NCBI GenBank assembly: GCA_037447655.1
Contig: JBBHKE010000755.1
Coordinates: 215,547-247,311, forward strand
Direction: 5' to 3'
Origin: Zygnema cylindricum
Taxonomy: Eukaryota > Streptophyta > Zygnematophyceae > Zygnematales > Zygnemataceae
DNA length: 31,765 bases
The translations under genes were made by a program, and so were the position numbers. This document shows, in pieces, positions 20,372 to 29,832 of the stretch (within the stretch, counting starts at the first letter, position 1; each line of letters opens with the position of its first letter). The notes beneath the pieces are model-generated. The model was given only the letters and a program-made list of their open reading frames with translations. It did not search any database and was not told the DNA's origin.

Positions 20372-20597
20372 ATAAAATAAATGGCAATATTGTCAAAATA
20401 AATTATGTAGTAAAATGAAATCGGGAAACTGATATACATCCCATGGAAACAAACCTAGACGGGATAAGGGAAGGAAGTTGGAAAGGGGAGGGGGTAGGGG
20501 AGGGGGAGTGGGAGGCGGAGGGTGAAGGGAAGAAGAAAGGGGGAACTTAAATGGGAAAGGGCGACGTCAAGTGAGTAGAGAGACAGAGAGTGAGGGG

Positions 20598-21235
20598 AAG
20601 TGGCCTATTACAAGCACGCGCGACGAAGGTATAACGAAGATGCCACGCACCTGTTCTCGCAAAGCTTCCGAATACCGGCGCTTAGCCGGAGCGTGCTTTT
20701 CTGTCTCGGCGGTATTATGACGTCTCCAAAAAGAAGGGGGAAGCAAATTACAAGAAGAAAGGAGTGCAAGAAGTGCACTTGTTCTCGCAAAGCTTCGGAA
20801 CACTTCGAGGCACCTCGCCGGGCTCTTTGGTGTCTGTGCCGAGGGAGGCGGCGCAAGCCGCGGCCCGAAGGGTAGTACGGCCGAAGGCCTGGTCCGTAGT
20901 ACCTTTGAGGAGTGCAAGCACGAAGCACTGGCTTGTGCCCGCTACTTCGGCATTTTTGCAGCGGGTGATGTCCAGGATAGCCGGTACAGGCAAGCAGTAA
21001 CTGCACTCCAAAATTGATTGCGTACAACCTTGCTATGAGGTAGAAAACCCATTAACATAAATCTCTACTTCGCGCGCAAGAAGCAATTGGTCAACGCCGG
21101 CTGTAAGCTTGTGGCGCAAGCACGAAAACCGCAAACATCATTGCAAGTGAATGAGTTAAAATGTAGGACCGTCTTGAAACACAGCGACTTCTTGCGCGTG
21201 ATAAGCACTGCTTTTTGATGCAAAAGGCCACGTAT
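20598..21235. other. GC-rich island, possibly organelle-derived
   Basis: The stretch 20600-21010 is clearly richer in GC than its surroundings and full of short palindromes (GGCCGAAGGCC, GTGCAAGAAGTGCAC, GCCGCGGC). TGTTCTCGCAAAGCTTC occurs twice (20652 and 20779), and GCAAGCACG recurs to 21124. Open frames are present on both strands in several phases (20567-20917, 20608-21027), Arg/Ala/Pro-rich, without domains. This style resembles intergenic repeats of green algal organelle genomes, so a nuclear organelle insertion is one reading; a local GC-rich repeat is another. Confidence 0.4.
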
Positions 21236-21345
21236 GTGTGTGAGAGAGAAAGAGAGCGAGAGAGAGGGAGAGGGAGAGGGAGAGGGAGAGGGAGGAAGGG
21301 AGAGGGAGAGGGAGATGGAGAGGGAGAGGGGGAGGGAGAGGAAAG
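21236..21345. repeat. GA-rich microsatellite (GAGAGGGA-type)
   Basis: TGTGTGTGAGAGAG leads into repeats of GGGAGA and GGGAGAGGGA to about 21345. No other feature. Confidence 0.9.
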
Positions 21346-22733
21346 GGATTTTTTGGGTAGTTTTCATAAGTAAAATTGTAGAGAAATTTCTATACGCGAA
21401 CTTGTTGCTTAATTTTCTATTTTTATTTGTGAGCTTAACGTAGGGCTTTTTTAGGGCTTGTGGTTTTTTTGAAGGGCAAGTTGTAAAAACTTGGAATTTG
21501 ATGGCTCTAGATAGAAATACAGAAGAAGGTATGGCTCATTTTATTGGTCAATAGAGAATATAAGAATAAATTTATACAGTGATTCCTTTACTGGTTGGTT
21601 TATATCCTAGTTTGCTTTATTTGCTGACTTTTTAAAATAGGTAGTTTTTTTTAGCTAGATGCCCATTAAATTTCAGCCAGAGGCATGGTTCTCGCAAACA
21701 CTTATCTATTATTTTTTCTATTTCGGAATACAATAAATAGGTTCTTTTTATGATTACCTCTTAAAGAAAATGTGCTTTGTTGTTTAAATTGTTTGCGAAG
21801 ATTTTCCATGAGCCATATCAACGTATTACAGTATAATCTAATATTGACCATATTTGAAAGTTATAATAAAATCAAATTGCCAAAAATGCAGTCGCAACGC
21901 TGCAATACTATTCCCCCAAATGATTAAAAATTTTAAAGAATGTCATATAATCAGGTAGCTAAAATCGGTCCCTCTTTGTGAAACGTTGTCCAAATGAAAC
22001 TCCTCCGTGACACATAATAAAGAGGGAACATTTTTTTGGACAATTTCCTCTGTTTTAAATCAGGAAAGCCTCCCTATAATAACGCCTGTCCTAACAAATC
22101 AAGGCACTTCAACTTAAAGAGGGCCACCCATGTGCCTAAACATACAGTTTTTTAATGGGTAAGTTCCCATTTTGAAAATTTATGTGACATGTGAACCACC
22201 CCAAAACAGATAGCGTTGGATTCTGGCAAGATTCTGGCAAAAATACCACGTCTCTCCATACTTGTGTACCTTCGAGAATTCATAATTTTTGTACTCTTGC
22301 GCTCAGTACCTCCGTAGTGTAAACCAATTCAAACAGCTTTGGCTAAAGGTGAAGTTCCATCATGCGAAAAGTGGCGTGGTTTACAAAAATCAGCGACCCT
22401 CCGTACTAATCGTACGGCTTATTTTGTTTTTATACGAAAAATTACATTACAGAGAATCTTGTGGATACTCTCCGAAGGTCTTGGAGGTAATACTGGCCGT
22501 CGGATGTTCATCTGCTAAGAGTTCGCTTCATTTATTTCTGTAACTGTCAACTCAACTCGAGGAGGTGTCTGAGGAGGTGGGTTGACAGATACAGAAAAAC
22601 AAAAATAGTGACACGTTGGAAGATTAAGCTACGTGTCATGATGGAAAACCAACGAAAAATCGTTTCCAAAATACAACCGAAAATAAAAACGAAATTTCGT
22701 AGCATTCCTTCGTCACGCTATTTTTGGTAACTT
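21346..22733. other. AT-rich intergenic DNA with two hairpins
   Basis: No gene recognised. Two inverted repeats stand near the right end: CTGTCAAC with GTTGACAG (22544-22588) and TGACACGT with ACGTGTCA (22609-22638). The open frame at 22289-22543 has no domain features and ends just before the first hairpin. Confidence 0.45.
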
Positions 22734-23078
22734 TTGTTTATCACACAATTTTTCTCAAAGGACTGTTCGAAAACTGAAATCCCAAAGGACTGTTCGAAAA
22801 CTGAAACCCTAAAAAATGAGTTGGCCTACAGACTGGCGTCTGCAAAATGTATAAAAGTTTTGTCGTATGATTACTTCGTACGCAGGTACATGGTACGCAA
22901 GTCAAGATTTGAAGTTAAGTTTGTCTGTGCTAAAAATTTGAAAGATATTCAATATCGGATCGTAACTTGCGTGGCGCCAGTCAATTTAGAACACGTGGCT
23001 TACAAACTTTACGTGATGGAACTTCGACTCAATCGACCCGATCTGCAGAGTTTACCGTACAATTACAAAAACGCATGA
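22734..23078 (+). CDS. Open frame of unknown worth, 114 codons
   Basis: ATG at 22734 opens a frame ending TGA 23078. A 26-bp direct repeat (AAGGACTGTTCGAAAACTGAAA) near its start gives SKDCSKTE followed by PKDCSKTE. No domain, signal peptide or membrane segment is seen, and the region shares GTAC-rich wording with the transposon-laden parts. It is longer than most chance frames in this AT-rich stretch but no homology is recognised. Could equally be a remnant of a repeat. Confidence 0.2.
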   Translation: MFITQFFSKDCSKTEIPKDCSKTETLKNELAYRLASAKCIKVLSYDYFVRRYMVRKSRFEVKFVCAKNLKDIQYRIVTCVAPVNLEHVAYKLYVMELRLNRPDLQSLPYNYKNA

Positions 23079-23514
23079 TGGAACTTCACCCTAAATTGAC
23101 TAAACCATTACAAAGCTGAACCAAATTTGATTGAACCCATCCTAGAGAATGCCAAAGTTGAACCAAAACGCTTCAAACCGTCAATACCGTTCCTGCTTCT
23201 GCTCTTCAGACAGTGTTAATGTTTTTTTTGCCACTGAAAGCATCTTTTCTACGTACACGATTGTCCGATTGTGGATCTGACGGTTACAAAGTTAAAATCC
23301 AAGATCCTCATTTTACGATTGGCGGTCTCCATGTGAAAATAGGGCAAGTGTGAACATAGAAAAAGTACAGAAAAAGTACAAGCTATTCCTATAAAAATAA
23401 AATTCGACAGATGCGCATGTTGTCACAGCTGAGCTCTATGGGTCGCGGGTCGCGACGAAGCACTCGCTACAGGACAATATAGATGGAATGATGGAGTCTG
23501 TTCTTTGTACTGTA

Positions 23515-23713
23515 CACCACCTACCGTTATTATTGTTGATAACAATAATTCGGTCGCGGATTCTTTTGGCCAAAAATCACAAAATAGAGTTCGCAACATT
23601 ATTTAAGGAGTGGACCAAAATTTTCAGCACGTCACCTTGCACTAAATTAGTATTATTAATTCTAATTTCGCATTGACACTAATTTTTTTTAACACTAATA
23701 ACGATGGGCGGTG
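23515..23713. mobile_element. Short TA-flanked MITE, 199 bp
   Basis: Ends CACCACCTACCGTTATTATT and CTAATAACGATGGGCGGTG are imperfect inverted repeats flanked by TA (23513-23514, 23714-23715). The right end matches that of 7135-7673 closely. It is an internally deleted member of the CACCGCGAATCG family. It lies about 250 nt before the CRIPT start codon. Confidence 0.65.
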
Positions 23714-23891
23714 TAGTTTGGCGTGAGCCACTTACTTCAATTGTACTTTCTGACTGTGATTACTGTACTTTCCTGTGTTTTTCAGTTTGGTGTGACGTCC
23801 TTATATTCGTACCTTTTTACAATACGATGTTTTTTGTAAATTGACCTCGTTCGATTCAATTGAAGGTCTCACGTATATTTTAAGAAAAAGT

Positions 23892-23901
23892 GAAACCCTA
23901 G
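23892..23901 (+). promoter_or_regulatory. Telo-box-like motif upstream of CRIPT
   Basis: GAAACCCTAG lies about 68 nt before the start codon at 23969. AAACCCTA boxes near the transcription start are typical of plant housekeeping genes. Two more AAACCCTAAA copies lie in intron 1 (about 24243 and 24254). Function is inferred from position only. Confidence 0.45.
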
Positions 23902-23968
23902 AAAACGAACTGTAGGAGATTTTCTTTTGTCAAACGTTTATGTGGCTTGGACTTTCAAGGAACCGGCC

Positions 23969-23989
23969 ATGGTTTGCCAAAAATGTAAG
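23969..23989 (+). CDS. CRIPT: CRIPT, first exon (MVCQKC)
   Basis: ATG at 23969 in the context CGGCCATGG is followed by MVCQKC, the conserved N-terminus of CRIPT (MVCEKC in plants and animals), whose CxxC pair binds zinc. The exon ends either at AAAAT|GTAAGG (23984, splitting the second Cys codon) or at TGTAAG|GTTTTG (23989). The first donor is stronger and would need an exon 2 that starts GT or GC. CRIPT is a small (about 100 residue) conserved zinc protein: a PDZ-binding partner at animal synapses and a U12-type spliceosome component in recent work; its plant role is little known. Confidence 0.72.
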
Positions 23990-24351
23990 GTTTTGTTATC
24001 CTTTGTTGCTTTTTTTTTCGAATAAAAATGTTATTTTTATTTTATTTTTTGGATTTTCTCTTTGAAATTTCTATGTGAAGGAACCTAGAAGTGCTTGTAT
24101 CCCCTTGTCTGGTTGTCAGGTCAGAAAGTTTGAAACCTAAAAAAGTTTTTTAAACCAAACTTAGAGACTTTTCAGGTATTTTTTTTGTTAACCTTTGGAT
24201 TGGCAAAGATTCCGAATGAATAATGATGAAAAGAAGCTTGAAACCCTAAAGTGAAACCCTAAAACGTTGAACATCAAGATAAGAACAATATAATGTACTC
24301 ATAACCTTTTTTCAATGTTAACATTAATTGAATTGAACTCTGAGTAGAACC

Positions 24352-24447
24352 AGAATGGTAACTGAAACTAAAACGGACATGGAAACTGGTTCTGAAACCG
24401 AAACCGAGTCAAGAAAGTGGAGCAGCAAGGGCAGCTTGGAAAATTTT
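24352..24447 (+). CDS. Candidate middle exon of CRIPT (weak)
   Basis: After CTGAGTAGAACCAG the frame reads MVTETKTDMETGSETETE then SRKWSSKGSLENF and ends at TTTTAG|GTTTCT in phase 2, the phase needed to join exon 26844 as an Arg-Trp codon pair (NFR then WTPYG; plants have NRWTPYG). The G-S...T-E..RK spacing loosely recalls GARN..TE..GRK of CRIPT. Similarity is low compared with the well-kept C-terminal exons, so it may be a chance frame. Confidence 0.22.
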
Positions 24448-24628
24448 AGGTTTCTGTTTCATTTTTTTTTTTTCTGTGCCTTTTGTATTGAACAAGAAAT
24501 CAATGTTGTCTTTAAATCCATGTGTAAAGCAAAGATGAAAGAAACCGTGATTTAATTTTGATTCGTAACTCGTACTTTATACAAAACCCCTCTTTCCTAG
24601 CAATTAAGGTCGACAATGTTGTAGATTC

Positions 24629-24631
<3 letters not shown>

Positions 24632-24705
<74 letters not shown>

Positions 24706-24706
24706 C

Positions 24707-24754
<48 letters not shown>

Positions 24755-25137
24755 CTCTCTCCCTCCCTCCCTCCCTCCCTCCCTCCCTCCCTCCCTCCCT
24801 CCCTCCCCTCCCTCCCTCCCTCCCTCCCTCCCTCCCTCCCTCCCTCCCTCCCTCCCTCCCTCCCTCCCTCCCTCCCTCCCTCCCTCCCTCCCTCCCTCCC
24901 TCCCTCCCTCCCTCCCTCCCTCCTCCCTCCCCCCTCCCCCCCCCTCCCTCCCTCCCCCCCCCTCCCCCCCTCCCCCCCCTCCCTCCCTCCCCCCCCCTCC
25001 CCCCCTCCCTCCCTCCCCCCCCCCTCCCCCCCTCCCTCCCTCCCCCCCCCTCCCTCCCTCCCCCCCCCTCCCCCCCTCCCTCCCTCCCCCCCCCTCCCCC
25101 CCTCCCTCCCTCCCCCCCCCTCCCCCCCTCCCTCCCT
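24632..25137. repeat. Pyrimidine tract: CT, then CCCT, then C-rich higher-order repeat
   Basis: CT repeats (24632-24760) pass into CCCT repeats (about 24761-24923) and then into a ~30-bp higher-order unit of C runs and CCCT (24930-25137). It lies in a CRIPT intron. On the other strand it is a G-rich tract able to form quadruplexes. The Ser-Leu and Pro-Ser frames over it are artefacts, and its length is unsafe in assembly. Confidence 0.95.
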
Positions 25138-25436
25138 ACGTCGATTTTTTTTCCCCTTTTTCTTATATTAATTCTAAAACTGTCACAGAAGTACTCTATT
25201 GAGCACCGACCCTAAAAACCTCAACAAGGAACCTAAACCTTAAATAGTCATGTTGGCTGAAACTCACATTTTTGTGTGAATTGCCAAAAAGAAAAAAAAA
25301 AGGATTTGCTTAAAAGACAGACTTACAATGGGTTTGAGTTCATTAATATTTCATTTGGATTTTGCTTTCGACAGAATTTCTTTTACTTTTTTTTTTTTTC
25401 TAAGTCATCTTCTACGAATTGACTAAAGTGTAGAGC
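25138..25436. other. AT-rich intron sequence
   Basis: No exon recognised. Ends in T-rich sequence before the acceptor-like modules. Confidence 0.4.
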
Positions 25437-25640
25437 GTTTTTTCTTTTTCAGACGATGAAAACCAAGTGAAGTGATTTTTTTTTCCCCCTTCTCAGGCTA
25501 AAAAATTGAGTGAAGTTATTGTTTTTTTTGTTTTTCCCTTTTTTCAGGGAAAAAGATTAAGGAAAGTGATTATTTGTTTTTCTTTTCTTTTTTCTTTCCT
25601 TTTCAGGCGATAAAAACTAAACAAACCTTTATTTTTTGTT
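25437..25640 (+). repeat. Four tandem exon-start modules resembling CRIPT exon 2
   Basis: Four units of 44-59 bp each have a T-rich polypyrimidine tract, a CAG acceptor and a purine-rich start: ACGATGAAAACCAAGTGAAG (25453), GCTAAAAAATTGAGTGAAG (25497), GGAAAAAGATTAAGGAAAG (25548) and GCGATAAAAACTAAACAAAC (25607). The second reads AKKLSEVIV, against EKKLSKVIV of plant CRIPT residues 7-15; the third, with one base more in its A run, would read EKRLRKVII. None fits exon 1 in phase without an indel. They look like a tandemly multiplied acceptor-plus-exon start; which, if any, is used is unknown. Confidence 0.5.
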
Positions 25641-26295
25641 TTTTATGGCGCCAAAAACGTTGATCGCCGGACGCCCGATGAGATCCATGCCGCCCCCTCC
25701 CCCCCCCTCCCCTCCCCCTCTCTCAGTTATCTGCCAGTCCTGTCCATTTTATTTTATTTTTTTCATTTCATCCTTAAGAATTTTTATTTGTCTTTTTTTG
25801 TTTGGAAAGGTATTTCTGATTTCGAACTGTGCTGTCCTCAAAGTTTGGTCAAACCTGGCAATCATTGGTATAGTTATTATTTTTTCACTTTTTTTTTCTG
25901 ATTTTACCTGCATTTAACCTCCTCAATTCCGCATGTTACTTTGTAATACTGAAACTGAAAACATATAAAAGCATGTACCAAAATGCATACAACTAAAAAG
26001 CATAGAAGTTAGTCCCTATTTAATCTGTTTTATGCATTTCATATCTATTTTTTTCGTCCTTCTGTTAGGGTACCACCAAACTATAGACTTCCCGTCCATA
26101 TGTCAAAAGTCTCAGTACAGAGAAAATACTACTTTTCTTTAGAAATCCTAAAATTTGTTACGATTTGTTTGCATTCATGTTTCCATCATGCTTGACTGTT
26201 AACTACAAATAATTAAATAATTTGTGTTCATTCTGTTTTTGTTATTAGTTCAATAAGTCAAGGTACTTTATTTGTACTTCAAACCTTTTGTTCAC
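25641..26295. other. Intron sequence with short GC-rich segment
   Basis: The segment 25646-25700 (GGCGCCAAAAACGTTGATCG onward) is GC-richer than its neighbours and in one frame reads YGAKNVDRRTPDEIH, which recalls GARNVTE of CRIPT, but no supporting splice site is found. The rest is T-rich without features. Confidence 0.25.
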
Positions 26296-26297
26296 TA

Positions 26298-26797
26298 CAC
26301 CGCCAAAGGGATTAGAGTTAGTGAAGAATTAGAGTTACTACTATGTTACAGCTAACTACACTAAATTATGTCGAGAGTTAGTGAAGAAGTACACTTCATA
26401 CTATGTTACTATTAACTACACTAAATTATGTTTTGTAATGTTGCTCATTATCGGCCAACCGACCAAACACTGTTATTAACACTAATTTATGATTTTGGGT
26501 CAAAAAACATTCACTCGAAGTAGAGGGGTTCACTGCGTTATACCGTGAACCGTTATTTAGAGTAAAGAAATTATTAGTGTGGGGTTTATATTAGTGTAGT
26601 AAGAATAAAAGCAGAATTTGTGTGAGATTTCAATTGGTGTTATTAACACTACTTTAGTTCCTAAAGATGAACCGTTTCAAGAATTAGCGCTAAGAAAAAA
26701 AAACAATACGTGTCATCAACACTACTTAAAGTTCGGAAACCTTAAAGTTAAGGGGCAACGATATTAGTGACATTCACGCTAATAACGATATACGGTC
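26298..26797. mobile_element. TA-type MITE(s) in the last-but-one CRIPT intron
   Basis: An element of 257 bp (26541-26797) has ends TACCGTGAACCGTTATT and AATAACGATATACGGTC (13 of 17 matched) with TA flanks at 26539-26540 and 26798-26799. A further left end of the same style (TA then CACCGCCAAAGGGATTAG) is at 26298. Between them a ~58-bp unit is tandemly doubled (GTTAGTGAAGAA, ACTATGTTAC, AACTACACTAAATTATG; about 26315-26430). No coding frame. Confidence 0.55.
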
Positions 26798-26843
26798 TAG
26801 TATATTTTGCACTAAATTAATATTATGGTAGTTTTTTTTTTAG

Positions 26844-26947
26844 GTGGACGCCGTATGGAAAAGGGGTATCGATTTCGAAATGTATCATATGCAAACAACA
26901 ACTCCACCAAGAGGCCAAATATTGCCAGTCTTGTTCCTATAAGAAAG
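26844..26947 (+). CDS. CRIPT: CRIPT, penultimate exon (zinc-binding core)
   Basis: The acceptor TTTTTTTTTTAG and donor AAAG|GTACTT bound 104 nt. In phase 2 it reads WTPYGKGVSIS, then KCIICKQQLHQE, AKYCQSCSYKK. This follows plant CRIPT (RWTPYG, KCVICKQQVHQ, KYCxxCAYxKG) residue for residue in most places, including two CxxC pairs. Zinc binding is inferred from those cysteines. The last base G joins GT of the next exon to give Gly. Unlike the noisy middle region the exon is free of indels, so the gene is probably functional. Confidence 0.9.
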
Positions 26948-27119
26948 GTACTTTTGGGGGGTAAAATGGTTAAAAATGGTTACTTTTGGGGGGACTTAAT
27001 ACATTTTTGGGGGAATTTGTCTTATGTTTTGTTAATTGGTGGATTACTTTGTATTTTTCAGGCTTTTGATTTTTTTAAGTGTAGGATTTATATTGTTTTT
27101 GTCTGTTTATTGACCTTTT

Positions 27120-27431
27120 ATCGCTCTCTCTCTTCCCCCCTTCCCCCTACCTCCCTCCCCTTCCTCCCTCCTTCCCTTCTTCCCTCTCTCCCTCCCTTCT
27201 TCCCTCTCTCCCTCCCTTCTTCCCTCCCTCCCTCCCTTCTTCCCTCCCTTCCTCTTCTCTCCCTCGCTCTCCCCCTCCCGCCCCCTCTCTCCCTTTCACC
27301 CTCCCCTCCCTCTCTCTCCCCCCTCCGTCTCTCACTCTCACCCTCTCCCCCGTCTCCCTCTCTCTCTCTCTCGCTCTCTTTCATCTCTCTTCTCCTCTCT
27401 CGCCTTCTCCTCCCCCTCTCCCTCTCTCTCC
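27120..27431. repeat. CT/CCCT-rich tract at the end of the last CRIPT intron
   Basis: About 310 nt of CTCC, CCCTCCCTTCTT and CTCTCT repeats, serving as an unusually long polypyrimidine tract before the acceptor of the last exon. A CCCTTCTTCCCT unit is repeated several times (27170-27250). Confidence 0.88.
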
Positions 27432-27433
27432 AG

Positions 27434-27498
27434 GTGTTTGTGCCATGTGTGGAAAACAAATATTGGACACGTCGATGTATAAACAGTCGGCTGTCTGA
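27434..27498 (+). CDS. CRIPT: CRIPT, last exon and stop
   Basis: After acceptor TCTCTCCAG the frame gives VCAMCGKQILDTSMYKQSAV and TGA at 27496-27498. This is the strongly conserved CRIPT C-terminus (VCAMCGKQVLDTKMYKQSNV type) with the last CxxC pair; the final residues form the PDZ-binding tail in animals. The intron before it (26948-27433) ends in about 310 nt of pure CT-type sequence. Confidence 0.92.
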
Positions 27499-27642
27499 TC
27501 TTTGTTTTTGGAGAGAGAGGGAGAGAGATTGAGAGAGAGAGACGAGAGGAAGAGAGAGAGAGAAAAAAAAGGGGTGGGTGGGTAGAGGGGGGGTTGTGGT
27601 TAGAGGGGCGGGTAGAGGGAATGGTGAGGAGGAGGAAAATGA

Positions 27643-27648
27643 AATAAA
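27643..27648 (+). terminator. Candidate poly(A) signal of CRIPT
   Basis: AATAAA about 145 nt after the stop codon, followed by TTTGAGTGTAG; a second AATAAA lies at about 27763. In between, the 3' region starts with a GAGAGA purine stretch. Plant signals are loose, so the site is only likely. Confidence 0.4.
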
Positions 27649-27649
27649 A

Positions 27650-28639
27650 TTTGAGTGTAGTTCTTGACGTTTGATAAATGTTAGGAGAAAGTTTATGTTA
27701 CAGAAACTCTAAGATAGTGAATAACTCTCTGTAATAGGTAGTTTTTTTTGTACATATGTAAAATAAAATCTCAGTTCTTTACTTTTTTTTTCTGTTTTTG
27801 TTTATTTATCTCCAGTTTTTCACTAAAGTTACAACTTCCCTTCATCGTTTTCACATTTTAAAATACTGGAAGAGAAATGTGCTTGTTTCTCTTTCCTTTT
27901 GTTAGTTGTTTTTTTTTATTTTTTTTGGGTCGGTCATTTTGCCGGTATTTTTTAGCATTTTGAGAAATTTTGAAAGTTTTATTTTCTCCGATAGTCTTCC
28001 AGTTTTTTCTGTAAATATTAATTTCAGTCAAAGAATATTCTTCTATGAGAATTTCTTAAATTCGGGAATATTTTTATTCAAGTGTTTTTGAATTTGAAAA
28101 TATTTTTATTTGAGAACAATTGTGGAGAAACTAGCTTATAGAGCAATTATGCTCTCGGAGTTTTACCGTCGTTTTGATGTTTAATTGTACGGGTTGACAG
28201 TATTTGGGGTAACTTAACTATTGCTACTTTTAACTCTAAAACTTATGATCCACCCTCAATATTGGGGCAAATCTTTTCAATGTAACCACTCTATTAGCCT
28301 CGGATTGTTAAGAGGTTGAAAACCACTCAAGTCTAAACTCGAGGGAAAGAAATCCAGGGACTAGCTGTATTTTTGTCAAAAAAGGACAAAAAAGGACTAA
28401 GGAAAGACAAGTTCTTTCAAAATGACTGAAGAACACAGAATTGTTTAAAAGACAGCAAATGGGTTCGTGAATGATTTTGGAGACATTGTTTTTTATGAGT
28501 GTTTTTGAATAGGTGAATGTAGAAAAAGTTTACCCCTGACGGAGTCCCAAAAAAAACTAGTTAGTATTATCGGACCACTGTATAAAATCGTTTGCCAATT
28601 TTCTTAATCACATTGGATTACGGCATCTCCGAGGATTCC
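27650..28639. other. AT-rich intergenic sequence
   Basis: No gene, RNA or element recognised apart from a doubled AAAAAAGGAC at about 28378-28396. T-rich open frames (27906-28091) show no protein character. Confidence 0.4.
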
Positions 28640-29025
28640 ATGAACGAATCCAAAAATGACATTTGTCGACTTTTTGGCCATGTCGTACAATGTCCGTACA
28701 TAAAGTACAACGGCACCTGTACCTTTATGTACGAAACACTATTATGATTGGTGTCGTACTTCAGTAGATAGAGTTTTAGAGAGAGATAGGACTTCGAAAA
28801 ATTTGATAGATTGGACCCTCTCTCCCAGAGAGCTTCTGTACAAAAGGTTAACTTTGACCCTTCATAACTTACTACTCAGGGGAGCAAATTCAGAGATTCT
28901 TTTTGCTATCGACTCAGGGGAGTCTTGCCTTTACAAGAGTGAAGGTGGTCAGAGTTTTTGTCTGCCAGGGTGGCAGTTATTCTTGCTGAAACACAAAGGG
29001 GTCAGGGTTATCTTAGAGGCTTCGT
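28640..29025 (-). repeat. Dispersed repeat family A, inverted copy 3
   Basis: Read in reverse it matches copies 1 and 2: GCCACCCTGGCAG, CTCTGACCACC, GACTCCCCTGAGTCG, AATCTCTGAATTTGCTCCC, AGCTCTCTGGGAGAG, then the GTAC hairpin (GTACATAAAGTACA and TGTACCTTTATGTAC, 28697-28732) and GACATTTGTCGAC. The long open frame at 28803-29192 lies mostly in this repeat and has no independent support. Confidence 0.75.
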
Positions 29026-29055
29026 GTGAGCTGCCTACTCTGAGGTCCGAGGTCT

Positions 29056-29832
29056 ATGGAGGTCTCAGAGTTGCAGGAGAGTCTCCCTCTCCTTTCGATA
29101 AGAGTGGTCATTTTGGACTCTTTGGAGGGGAATTTGTTGAGGAGACCGAGGGGATCGTTAGGAGAAACGCTTGTTTCGAAAAAAGGTTTTAAATTCTTGG
29201 GATGTTATTTTCGGGACAAGGATCCCATGTACCCAGATCCGGTCGGTTTGAAAAGTCACAAGTATAAGGACCTCCCACGGCGGGATGAACTGGCAATTGG
29301 CATCGCCAAGTTGGGGGAGTGCACCCAACGGTGAAGGAGGGGCCAGAGGTGATTACGGATGAATAAAGGGGTAATTTTGAGAGCATTACCTTCTTTTCTT
29401 CTTGCGGAAAGTCGTGATCCAAGACCGGATGCCCCGAGAGAGGCGTTTCCAATTTGGGAGAGAACGGTAGTTATTGGATACCACCAAAAAGAGGGAATTG
29501 GCCTTAATGTGGCTCCGAAGATAGGAGGTATCCGAAAAATTTAGGGAAGAAGTTTCTGGACCGGAATACAGGGTCATACTTTCGTGCGGGCGGACTTGTA
29601 TATCCTTGGAGGTAAGGCCACCAGGGGAACATCCATCTCGAGGGAAAATTGACAGTTAAGGCCACAAGAGTGAACTCACAAGGAGGTGTCCAACCGGGAG
29701 TGCCATAATCCGGAAAACATAAAAGAAAAGGATTTGCCACATTCGAATGACAGCCTCCAAAACTCAAGAAGGGGGTCAGATGGGTGGAGAAACGCTTTGC
29801 GCTACGGAATCCCACTTCCGATAGAAATTTTG
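29056..29832 (+). pseudogene. Decayed coding frame, unknown protein
   Basis: One forward frame (same phase from 29056 to 29832) keeps protein-like composition over about 255 codons but is broken by stops near 29332, 29350, 29542, 29650 and 29671. It reads KGFKFLGCYFRDKDPMYPDP, then WERTVVIGYHQKEGIG, and ends RNALRYGIPLPIEIL. The family is not recognised. Neighbouring repeats suggest a retroelement remnant. No introns are evident, which also favours a mobile or retrocopied origin. Confidence 0.4.

Noticed and set aside
24243-24264. Interstitial telomere repeat (AAACCCTAAA pair)
   Set aside because: Only two separated units; better seen as telo-box-like motifs.
24558-25202. 214-codon Ser-Leu/Pro-Ser frame
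   Set aside because: Direct translation of CT and CCCT repeats, without protein features.
28803-29192. 129-codon forward frame
   Set aside because: Lies mostly in the inverted family-A repeat, whose other copies have no matching open frame.
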